Part shown: in pieces, positions 5,101 through 14,184 of the stretch
How the letters are laid out: each line of letters begins with the position of its first letter
Position numbering within the stretch: position 1 is the stretch's first letter
Assembly (NCBI GenBank): GCA_016234205.1
Contig: JACRGN010000206.1
Location: 1 to 14,184 of the forward strand
Direction of reading: 5' to 3'
DNA: 14,184 nucleotides
DNA from: Nitrospinota bacterium
Lineage (GTDB): Bacteria; Nitrospinota; Nitrospinia; UBA9942
Translations under genes and position numbers: made by a program
Notes under the pieces: generated by a model
Told to the model about the DNA's origin: nothing
Seen by the model: the letters and a program-made list of their open reading frames with translations, nothing else
The model's database searches: none

Positions 5101-7439
5101 CCATGACATGTTTTACATATATAAATCCAGCTCCTCTCCTCACTATCATGCTGGTGGCACTGAGGACACCCTTCGGCATAATGAGCCTGAGGCTCCGACC
5201 CATCGTTTCTCCAGTGTTTTGTCTGTGTATGACAGACCTGACAGACACCTGTGCGGGAGGAGTTTACATAGTTATCACCCGGTCTTATACGGACTTCACG
5301 GTTATTGATTACCTCTCTCAAAAGGAATCTGTTTGTTGTATTATGCGGTGTATGACAATCCATGCAGCTTCTGGCATACCCACCGGCAGTTTCATCGCCA
5401 AAATGGTTTTTATATTTATGGCAGGTCTTACAGATTACTTTATCATCATCAATATTTTGATATTTCCGTATATACCCATTTGAATAACCATTCGGCTTTC
5501 TTAAGATATACCCATCACCGATTCCGTTGGTCAGGTTGGTCCCGCTGGTATTAACAATCTCATAAACATCACCCGCAGATGGAGGGCTGTCAATCATCAC
5601 AGAACTGTCATTTGGGTTACTCCTGATGGTGAGTGGGTCCAGCCATTCAACTTTATTCGCTGTATTTGAGGTGATAAACCTCCTCTTTCGCCAGTTCGGA
5701 TTCTGATTGGATGTCCCCGATGTCCATTCATTTCTTATCCTTAATTCGTATCCTACCAATGAATTTGCTGTCCAACTCTTTGTTGTATCTGTAAGGGATG
5801 TGGTGGTCCCTGATGTTGCAGCACCACCTTCCGTTCCTACTGAATGTGTAAAATGCGGACTATGGCAGGTCATGCACTGAACAGTGTCATCACTTGTATC
5901 CGATGGTGTTCCATTGTCATCAAGCGGCAGGGGTTTTATATCAGAATTGAAGCGGGTATCAAAATCCATCTGTGAGTATTTAATACCAACCGGATGACTG
6001 CCGTAATTATTAGTATCTACAATCCTGTATCTGAGACCATTATCAATTTTGGCATTTAAGGCGCCATCCAGAACAAGTGTGTTTGAAGTATTGGAGGTAA
6101 TCTTACGATAAAAACCAGCGAAGGATGAAGTCATGGCATTACCCGTAACAGTGGCTTCCTCAAATGGTATTGAAAGGGTTAATGAGGTATTTGTTCCTAT
6201 AGATGTTACAGGATACCATTTGGAGGATGATGAGAGCCTTATAAATTGCAGGGAGCTTATCTCTGTTGAAAATAATGTCCCTACACCCGTTACTGTTGCA
6301 GAGCCCTGCGTAAAGGTCAAAGTCCCTGTAAGATTTTTTTCCTCATTATCTACTGCCGCCTGCACACCCCTGAAGTTCTTCTGGAAATAGACTTGCTTTC
6401 CAACCCACTGGTTTACTGTCCAGTTCTTTGATATATCCACCAACTGAAGTGTGGTCTGATTGGAACTATCCCCAGTTCCATCATCAGCAGTCCCCATCTC
6501 CTGCATATAATGACTCCTATCCCTGTCATCATGGCAGTGCTTGCAGAGTGCATTTCCCACATTACCTGCCCTCAGGTAGGGGCGGTCAAGCTGCATAGAA
6601 TGCTGATTGTGGCAGACTGAGCAGTTGATTTTGTTATTCATCACTCTTAATTTCATATTGTCATTACTCGGCTGGTTTAGGAGTTTTACATAAACCCTGC
6701 CTCCGGTTCCTGCATCAAAGGAGTTGGGGCTCCCTGAACCATTCTCAAAGGATAGGGAGATACCTTTATCGCCGCCGCAGATTGAGTCGTTTAATGAGAC
6801 GCTTGCTGCTGTAGTGTAAGCAGATGTCCAGCCGCTCCACTCTGCATCACGGTCCCATACGGGTGTATTAAATGGGTTGGTAGAACTGGTTGGCTGAGGC
6901 TTACTCCTTGTGCGGCAACGGTATTTAAAGGTTGCCGCACCCACATCCCCTGGGTTAACAATCTCAAACTCATATTCCATTTCATTTTGTGTGCTAAAAT
7001 CACCTGAATACATGGAGCCCCCTGCAATCTTTATCTTTCCCGTGCTATTATTTGGTTTCCACAGCTTGACATATTTCAAGCCTTCAGAATCAAACCTGTG
7101 AGTGGTCCCTTTAGTGTCCTCTCCAACCACTCCCTGCCCCATTGTTGACTGGTCAGTTCTGGCAAATGGCTTTGCCTTTGCCCTACCGGCAGGGTTGTGG
7201 CAGCTCATACAGAGTCCCGGGACATCTGATTCTGTCCTCTCTTTATGACAGTCGCTACAATAAAATGGGCTTGTTGTGCCTGTGTCATAATGAGGCGGAT
7301 CAATTGCTCCCTGTGCCTTGAATAGTGTCAGTGTCAGTGTGAGTGTAAGTGTAAGTATCAGTATAAGTGCAAAATTAATCCCTAATCTCTTCTTCCTTTT
7401 TATCTTTTCTTCATGATCACCGTAGTTCATATCATTCAC
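2190..7439 (-). CDS. Giant exported multiheme c-type cytochrome (20 CXXCH plus 3 atypical heme motifs)
   Basis: A 1749-residue secreted or surface cytochrome likely to conduct electrons through a chain of hemes. The signal peptide has a basic n-region (KIKRKKR) and an LTLTLTLTL core from hexamer DNA. I count 20 CXXCH motifs, at about residues 61, 79, 273, 299, 521, 670, 692, 732, 757, 775, 856, 1054, 1095, 1137, 1225, 1334, 1395, 1493, 1586 and 1650. Three others have longer spacing: CYVGCH (about 975), C-X8-CH with CHGNPHG (about 1190) and CDMYCH (about 1721). Many extra histidines could be distal ligands. Heme-poor, beta-rich stretches lie at about 90-270 and 320-640. No C-terminal anchor is visible. 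The start is GTG 7439 with AGGAGG ten bases upstream; ATG 7430 is possible. It follows the NHL/PKD gene by 41 bases and precedes the SUMF1 genes by 14. Cytochrome nature is certain; partner and substrate are inference. Confidence 0.96.
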   Translation of the reverse strand: MNDMNYGDHEEKIKRKKRLGINFALILILTLTLTLTLTLFKAQGAIDPPHYDTGTTSPFYCSDCHKERTESDVPGLCMSCHNPAGRAKAKPFARTDQSTMGQGVVGEDTKGTTHRFDSEGLKYVKLWKPNNSTGKIKIAGGSMYSGDFSTQNEMEYEFEIVNPGDVGAATFKYRCRTRSKPQPTSSTNPFNTPVWDRDAEWSGWTSAYTTAASVSLNDSICGGDKGISLSFENGSGSPNSFDAGTGGRVYVKLLNQPSNDNMKLRVMNNKINCSVCHNQHSMQLDRPYLRAGNVGNALCKHCHDDRDRSHYMQEMGTADDGTGDSSNQTTLQLVDISKNWTVNQWVGKQVYFQKNFRGVQAAVDNEEKNLTGTLTFTQGSATVTGVGTLFSTEISSLQFIRLSSSSKWYPVTSIGTNTSLTLSIPFEEATVTGNAMTSSFAGFYRKITSNTSNTLVLDGALNAKIDNGLRYRIVDTNNYGSHPVGIKYSQMDFDTRFNSDIKPLPLDDNGTPSDTSDDTVQCMTCHSPHFTHSVGTEGGAATSGTTTSLTDTTKSWTANSLVGYELRIRNEWTSGTSNQNPNWRKRRFITSNTANKVEWLDPLTIRSNPNDSSVMIDSPPSAGDVYEIVNTSGTNLTNGIGDGYILRKPNGYSNGYIRKYQNIDDDKVICKTCHKYKNHFGDETAGGYARSCMDCHTPHNTTNRFLLREVINNREVRIRPGDNYVNSSRTGVCQVCHTQTKHWRNDGSEPQAHYAEGCPQCHQHDSEERSWIYICKTCHGYPPVPKGTIVDKKGNIHTNINDSICTNTSDPNYAGPCAEYNTFNQNIPHSSYRIEDYDGGGGAHLVHVVGALQQFECKICHGHMGYGNEHGGSVGRKTPDRNNITFNFQLDYSFNERLETKLGYQTIDPPVYPKMMGVEVGTSATYMNRADATNGYGPGKKHIGSGATSNGGNNEDATTPSILGRAVTSSDPPECYVGCHNPRRLYMQTEPESDMVDTVGSGRVDPIENAQREADPTYGDSGYGNKFNWTWYFNSSGVQGGAGGLPRDENPDVPCAKCHDAQGTLVQGNEDSPSKYKGVNYISAHPPDPTKRTDCLVCHDYNNSTKPHKKGTPYLNNKDGGASIEFDITNPSSLEPFCLSCHDSNGATDGNTATGNPKRPFSKETDVSNEVPDIKVRWTGAAHSANISCFGDGVSNGCHGNPHGSGKRALLAPYSESVGEDQKYFCFNCHGNNRDRLVLAPNIQDQIEKRSVIYGSDGNQYRCILSHTSAASNKPITGASWATYWVATGVATSSDNWVSGKNYTGGSGHPIPAAGEPWLHKRKESIIVSNRHSECIDCHDPMGDRSTHRLHSRRYVDIDGNPWNPNKDSVASTHPMWGGDSTTNYVRQPYVYEVCFRCHGPNYGTFFKDYMPFPQVAKDRVGMDGHFSDKRKEFDPRSNQFADYPASGNLGANTAYHPVAAPGRNATDPLYRQLQAAFDLTSANDLKSLTIQCPDCHNNNVLGTASTGLRGPVTYSNRRLTDKTPAVVNTPNTFSNTDNRQDDKRIGPHGSTNRRILRAPYNTNVNYTRTSRGAYNTIKTASFSLCFLCHKENVLLAINAGFQGTNFGGTGNGWWTANLHAEHLSSETGTEIFSSDTVTGYSGSEGGQAVCHECHHNVHSNVEAQNTIYGDGLGGMLPPDSEDGILDGVSSTHLLNFAPSVQGATALKPRWYYDGEYYRCDMYCHGANMNYCWYKHGQAGSISQWCEDD
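7324..7371. repeat. Hexamer array encoding the signal-peptide core of the giant cytochrome
   Basis: Eight consecutive AGTGTC-like units (AGTGTC twice, AGTGTG, AGTGTA twice, AGTATC, AGTATA, AGTGCA). On the minus strand they encode ALILILTLTLTLTLTL, the whole hydrophobic core. Confidence 0.92.
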
Positions 7440-7449
7440 CTTCCGTATC

Positions 7450-7455
7450 CCTCCT
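7450..7455 (-). promoter_or_regulatory. Ribosome binding site for the giant cytochrome
   Basis: AGGAGG on the minus strand, 10 bases before GTG 7439 and 19 before ATG 7430. A weaker GGAAGG sits about 8 bases before the ATG. The stronger site favours the GTG start. Confidence 0.7.
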
Positions 7456-7480
7456 TTTTAAAACAGTGTGGGTGTGAGTA

Positions 7481-11275
<3,795 letters not shown>

Positions 11276-11493
11276 TGAAAATTAAGAAGATACTACTATA
11301 TTTCCAAATTTCACTTCTATAATATTGCATTTTTCATACCATGCTTATAGAGAGAATGTTTACAATCAGGATAAACCTAATATTTATAATGGGTTATATA
11401 AAAATCAGCGGCATTATGCTCTATTCGGTATTTTAATACATTATTATTGGTCTTTTGTTCCATAAAAAGGTTGCAGATACCCTATGAAAATGG

Positions 11494-11515
11494 AAAAAAA
11501 ATGCACATTATGTGC
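11494..11515 (-). terminator. Probable intrinsic terminator of the cytochrome c/EB_dh gene
   Basis: On the minus strand GCACAT-A-ATGTGC (11515-11503) is a perfect short inverted repeat followed by one A and eight Ts. The stem is short and only moderately GC-rich, so termination may be partial. It lies about 140 bases past the stop. Confidence 0.55.
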
Positions 11516-11553
11516 GATTTAACCCAATACCTGTAGAATATAACACATGATAA

Positions 11554-11580
11554 ATCCCACATATAAATTATGTGTGGGAT
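11554..11580. terminator. Hairpin downstream of the cytochrome c/EB_dh gene
   Basis: ATCCCACATAT and ATGTGTGGGAT form an 11-bp stem with one mismatch or wobble and a 5-base loop. On the minus strand it is followed by TTTATCATG, a weak U-run. It could be a first terminator or a 3'-end stabiliser ahead of the U8 hairpin. Confidence 0.5.
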
Positions 11581-11653
11581 CAAAATTCCTGGGAATCAAA
11601 TGGATTTATTACTTACTTCGGATAGATGTGAGTTTAGCAGTATTTTGGGACAA

Positions 11654-13156
11654 TTACCCTTTTTCCAATATTAACCAATCCCACGGGGTTGCAGTATGTT
11701 TATTTCCCTTCCCTCCATTTGAGCCATCCCAGTTTCCAAATGCTATAGGTATAAGTTTATCTGTTTCAAACTGGAGGTCATCCTTCGGATTTGAAGTCTT
11801 GAGCCCTCTTTTTAATATCACCTTCCATATACCACCTGCATATTCACCTTTCCCGCTTAAACCTGCTTTAATTTCTGGCTCAACCCTTTCTGATTTAATA
11901 CCATACGAATATTTAACCTTTGTCATCTGGGGGCTCAAGGTAGTTCCACTACTCCAATACCAGATATTTACACCAAACTCCATATCCCCATGTTCAATTG
12001 ACGGTAATTGTTCTTTTATTGGTATCTTGGGCAATATTGCCGTGGGAAACTGAATTGCAACTGCATCCTCAAACACTTCCCCCTCGCTCAGCTTCTCTGC
12101 CTCTGCATCTCCGGGGACACTCTTTGTCCTATCATCCCACTCTAACAAAAATGCGATCTCCTTATCATTAAAGAGGACCCTCCATTTAATCCCATCATTA
12201 GTGGGTTTAAAAAACTTCTCCTTTGTTTGGTCCTGCGGGAATAATTTAATTGCCTTAAATGGTGCTCCTTTCCATTCATCAGCATGGACATCCATAGGAA
12301 TTTCCCCATTTATATATTTCGCCTTTAAAGGCTTATCCTCTTCTTCTTTCTTAACCCTCTTCGTCTCATCTGCAAGAGACCTCACATAATTTACTATATG
12401 CCAACGTTCCTCTTCAGTAAAATATTTTGTACTATTTTTATCTGCAAATGATGGCATTTGTGTTCCCGGTATGCCTACCGTTATCCTTGCAAATATATTC
12501 TTTGGTTTATTGCCGCCATTGTATGTCCATGGCTTTGTCAGGTTTCTGGGCCATTCCCTTGTGCCCCATACATCCTTCAGTTTTTTTATACCATCTCCTT
12601 TTCCATTTTCACCATGACACTCAGGGCACCCTGCCTTTTTAAAAAGCTCCTTACCTTTAATGTCGCTCTGTTCTGAGTAAAGAATCTCCTCGCCATAATC
12701 AATCTCTTCAGGCGGTTTCTCTGTCTCAAAAATATCCGAAAAATTCTTTTCATAGGCTATAACATCCCGCTTTTCCTTCTCAGTCATTATGTCCCTCCAC
12801 GGAGGCATAGATGCCTCGCCAAATCCATCATTTATCGTTCTTAACAAATCCTCATCTCTTGGAGGTTGGTCCATAGGGGATGTCTTGTATTTGAAAAGAC
12901 CCCATGTGAAATTTCTCGGCGGAGGATATACCTTGTCCGCTACGCGGCCATTCCCCTCACCTGTATCACCATGGCACTGCCTGCATCTTTTCTCAAAAAC
13001 CTCTTTTCCTGCCACCGCATCGCCCTTTTCCGCATAGGCAGGGATTGAACAAAAAACTAATAGACACAGAGACACAGAGGCACAGAGAAATAACCAACAA
13101 CTGACAACCAACAACTTACAACTATCATGAACTAATCTTAAAAAAAAATTTCTCAT
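11654..13156 (-). CDS. Periplasmic diheme cytochrome c fused to an ethylbenzene-dehydrogenase-type (EB_dh) domain
   Basis: A 500-residue exported electron-transfer protein. Signal peptide about 1-42 (cleavage after IPAYA). Cytochrome c domain 1 has CRQCH at 58-62 and a likely Met ligand in MPPW (117). Domain 2 has CPECH at 177-181 and MPSF (234); both look like class I monoheme domains. Residues about 285-500 resemble the EB_dh heme-binding family found in gamma subunits of type II DMSO-reductase-family enzymes and in some nitrite oxidoreductase subunits (VFEDAVAIQFP, GVNIWYWSSG, GIWKVILKRGL, IPIAFGNWDGSNG). Whether this last domain holds heme b cannot be decided, because the usual Met ligand is not obvious. 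No membrane anchor is visible. No molybdoenzyme subunit lies in the window. No strong ribosome binding site precedes ATG 13156. The upstream gene is 154 bases away. It probably relays electrons between a periplasmic enzyme and other cytochromes. Confidence 0.9.
   Translation of the reverse strand: MRNFFLRLVHDSCKLLVVSCWLFLCASVSLCLLVFCSIPAYAEKGDAVAGKEVFEKRCRQCHGDTGEGNGRVADKVYPPPRNFTWGLFKYKTSPMDQPPRDEDLLRTINDGFGEASMPPWRDIMTEKEKRDVIAYEKNFSDIFETEKPPEEIDYGEEILYSEQSDIKGKELFKKAGCPECHGENGKGDGIKKLKDVWGTREWPRNLTKPWTYNGGNKPKNIFARITVGIPGTQMPSFADKNSTKYFTEEERWHIVNYVRSLADETKRVKKEEEDKPLKAKYINGEIPMDVHADEWKGAPFKAIKLFPQDQTKEKFFKPTNDGIKWRVLFNDKEIAFLLEWDDRTKSVPGDAEAEKLSEGEVFEDAVAIQFPTAILPKIPIKEQLPSIEHGDMEFGVNIWYWSSGTTLSPQMTKVKYSYGIKSERVEPEIKAGLSGKGEYAGGIWKVILKRGLKTSNPKDDLQFETDKLIPIAFGNWDGSNGGKGNKHTATPWDWLILEKG
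13063..13122. repeat. Two repeat families encoding the signal peptide of the cytochrome c/EB_dh protein
   Basis: A CACAGAG-family arm (13063-13090) encodes LFLCASVSLCL. An adjacent nnACAAC heptamer array (13094-13122) encodes SCKLLVVSCW. Together they supply almost the entire hydrophobic core. Unlike the other CACAGAG loci only one arm is seen here. Confidence 0.88.
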
Positions 13157-13176
13157 AAAAGAACAAAAACTTAATT

Positions 13177-13296
13177 AATAGAACGCAGATGACACAGATT
13201 TAGCTGATTAACACAGATATAATATAAGCAAAATAAAAAGGAAATTTTAAAAAAATCTGCGCCCATCCGTAAAATCAGCGTAATCAGCGTTCTATT
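13177..13296. mobile_element. 120-bp MITE-like element with terminal inverted repeats
   Basis: Perfect 10-bp terminal repeats AATAGAACGC (13177-13186) and GCGTTCTATT (13287-13296). The inner parts are also imperfectly complementary (CAGAT/ATCTG, AGCTGATTA/TAATCAGCG). It has no coding capacity. It fills most of the gap between the triheme lipoprotein stop and the diheme gene start. Elements with ACGCAGATT/AATCTGCGT ends are, from general knowledge, common dispersed repeats. Mobility is inferred from the structure only. Confidence 0.7.
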
Positions 13297-13310
13297 GTGT
13301 TTTTATAATT

Positions 13311-14075
13311 TCAAAAACCAACCTTATCTCTCCTCACACTGTGACAGCGGATGCAGTTTTCAAATCCCTTAGGGGCATACGAAACCTTACCATGACACCG
13401 CCCGCAAAATTTACCATTCCAGATATCTGTCATTCCAAAATCATTGCCGCCTCTTTTTGCTATAAAGATAGCAGGATGACAGACCTTACATGAAAGCCAG
13501 TAATTATGTACACTGTGAGGGAAACGGACATTTGCCATCATCCTATCGTTTATCTGAAATATTATATCTTGATTAAATTCTTCCTGCTCCTTTTTAACTC
13601 TTTCCCCTTTAATTGAATCTAACGGATTTATAATACCCCTTTTGACAGCCATACTCCAATCAGGATAACCGAATGAATCTTTTGGAAATTCCCTAAGGGC
13701 GGATACCAGCGGAGGATTCGTTGGAGGGGGTATCCAGAAATCAGTTGTCCATCGGGTTGTTGCCTGGGCTTGAAATTCACCTTTTTTTCTTTCAAGTTCC
13801 TCTTTTTCTCTCTTCAACCTCACCTCCATCTTTGCCTTTGCCTCCTCTGTTGTGAAGGCAAGTTTACCAGTTTCTAAAAAAGGGACAGAACCAAACCCTT
13901 CTTTATCTATTACTTCTACATCTGTTTTTACTTCATCCTTTTGGGTAGCTGTTTTACAACCAATGCTTGAGAATAAAATAAGCCACAGAGACACAGAGGC
14001 ACAGAGAAATAAATAAATTAGATTGCTATTAATTTTGTTTGTCATTGCGAACCGAAGGTGAAGCAATCTCAACAT
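13311..14075 (-). CDS. Triheme c7-type cytochrome lipoprotein
   Basis: A 254-residue (or 244 from ATG 14045) probable lipoprotein. The hydrophobic segment ends LFSSIGC, with Cys40 as likely lipidation site. Residues about 76-104 are charged and helical (KAKMEVRLKREKEELERKK), probably a coiled coil. The C-terminal 70 residues match the c(7)-type triheme layout: FPHSVH (185-190, likely distal histidines), CKVCH (196-200), NGKFCGRCH (224-228) and CIRCH (241-245). Small triheme cytochromes of this kind usually carry electrons in the periplasm; lipidation suggests a membrane-attached version. ATG 14075 has AGGA six bases upstream and is preferred; ATG 14045 has none. The first 35 residues are encoded by two repeat elements. 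It probably belongs with the following diheme/EB_dh gene in function; the 154-base gap holds a MITE-like element, so co-transcription is uncertain. Confidence 0.88.
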   Translation of the reverse strand: MLRLLHLRFAMTNKINSNLIYLFLCASVSLWLILFSSIGCKTATQKDEVKTDVEVIDKEGFGSVPFLETGKLAFTTEEAKAKMEVRLKREKEELERKKGEFQAQATTRWTTDFWIPPPTNPPLVSALREFPKDSFGYPDWSMAVKRGIINPLDSIKGERVKKEQEEFNQDIIFQINDRMMANVRFPHSVHNYWLSCKVCHPAIFIAKRGGNDFGMTDIWNGKFCGRCHGKVSYAPKGFENCIRCHSVRRDKVGF

Positions 14076-14124
14076 TTAAATTCCTGTACTATAAATTAAA
14101 GAAATCTCCGTGACTCTGTGGCAA
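13982..14124. repeat. CACAGAG-family inverted arms around the start of the triheme gene
   Basis: Arm GCCACAGAGACACAGAGGCA (from 13982) encodes LFLCASVSLWL on the minus strand. The opposed arm CTCCGTGACTCTGTGGC (14107-14123) lies upstream of the start codon. The arms flank about 100 bases that include both candidate starts, much like the arrangement at 2081-2171. Confidence 0.8.
14041..14070. repeat. GTCATTGCGA...AAGCAATCTC palindromic element at the start of the triheme gene
   Basis: GTCATTGCGAACCGAAGGTG followed by AAGCAATCTC is an imperfect palindrome. It resembles a dispersed REP-like family (GTCATTGCGAG...GAAGCAATCTC) that I know from many bacterial genomes. Here it lies in frame and encodes residues about 3-12 (RLLHLRFAMT), including the alternative start ATG 14045. 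Confidence 0.7.
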
Positions 14125-14184
14125 GTTTTTATAATTTCCTATTTACTGCTGCCCTTTATTTTTCCTCTTATCTTTCCTGATGTG
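14076..14184. other. Upstream region of the triheme gene, cut by the window edge
   Basis: AT-rich leader holding AGGA (six bases before ATG 14075) and the outer CACAGAG-family arm at 14107-14123. No further gene is visible before the edge. A minus-strand TTATAGTA word lies near the start, but no convincing promoter pair was found. Confidence 0.5.

Larger units (their letters stand above)
11276..11653. other. 378-base non-coding gap between two transcription units
   Basis: AT-rich, with no credible gene on either strand. It holds two hairpins (11494-11515 and 11554-11580) downstream of the diheme/EB_dh gene. The remaining stretch upstream of the NHL/PKD gene is AT-rich with several minus-strand -10-like words (TATTATAG, CATTATAAAT), but no well-spaced -35/-10 pair stands out. 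It most likely contains the promoter of the four-gene operon; I cannot place it. Confidence 0.6.

Noticed and set aside
11547..12053. Plus-strand 168-codon frame
   Set aside because: It overlaps the EB_dh coding region on the opposite strand and lacks any recognisable domain or start signal.

Overview
All six genes that can be supported lie on the minus strand, so transcription runs from the high-coordinate end to the low end. Every product looks exported, and three are c-type cytochromes. The content (a 23-heme-motif cytochrome of about 1750 residues, a diheme cytochrome fused to an ethylbenzene-dehydrogenase-type domain, a triheme lipoprotein, an NHL/PKD surface protein and two SUMF1-fold proteins) suggests a Gram-negative respiratory bacterium. 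It would be of the kind found among uncultivated Nitrospirota, Nitrospinota or Desulfobacterota, doing extracellular or periplasmic electron transfer. The lineage is inference; there is no rRNA or housekeeping gene to fix it.

Layout in order of transcription: a triheme c7-type lipoprotein (14075-13311); a 154-base gap almost filled by a 120-base element with terminal inverted repeats; a two-cytochrome-c plus EB_dh protein (13156-11654); a 378-base gap with two hairpins, one followed by eight Ts and probably a terminator; then a likely four-gene operon. The operon consists of an NHL propeller / six-PKD / CFI-box protein (11275-7481), the giant multiheme cytochrome (7439-2190) and two tandem paralogous SUMF1-domain proteins (2175-1168 and 1056-67). 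Operon gaps are 14 to 111 bases. A coherent reading is a cell-surface electron conduit: the cytochrome carries electrons, the propeller/PKD protein gives a scaffold, and the SUMF1 proteins act as accessory or binding factors. The two upstream cytochromes would be periplasmic carriers.

The most unusual aspect is the repeats. At least eight families of short-period or palindromic repeats occur: a hexamer (AGTGTC), several heptamers (ACAGAAG, AGAACAG, GCAAGAA, CACAGAG-like, nnACAAC), an octamer and several palindromes. They are not confined to spacers. They encode most of the hydrophobic core of the signal peptide in all six genes, sit in surface loops of both SUMF1 paralogs, and form hairpins across or beside stop codons. 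Most of the heptamers have no stop codon in any of six frames. One strand encodes charged peptides and the other encodes signal-peptide-like hydrophobic peptides. The window may therefore show repeat elements repeatedly recruited as export signals and loop insertions.

No tRNA, rRNA, CRISPR array, transposase or credible plus-strand gene was seen.
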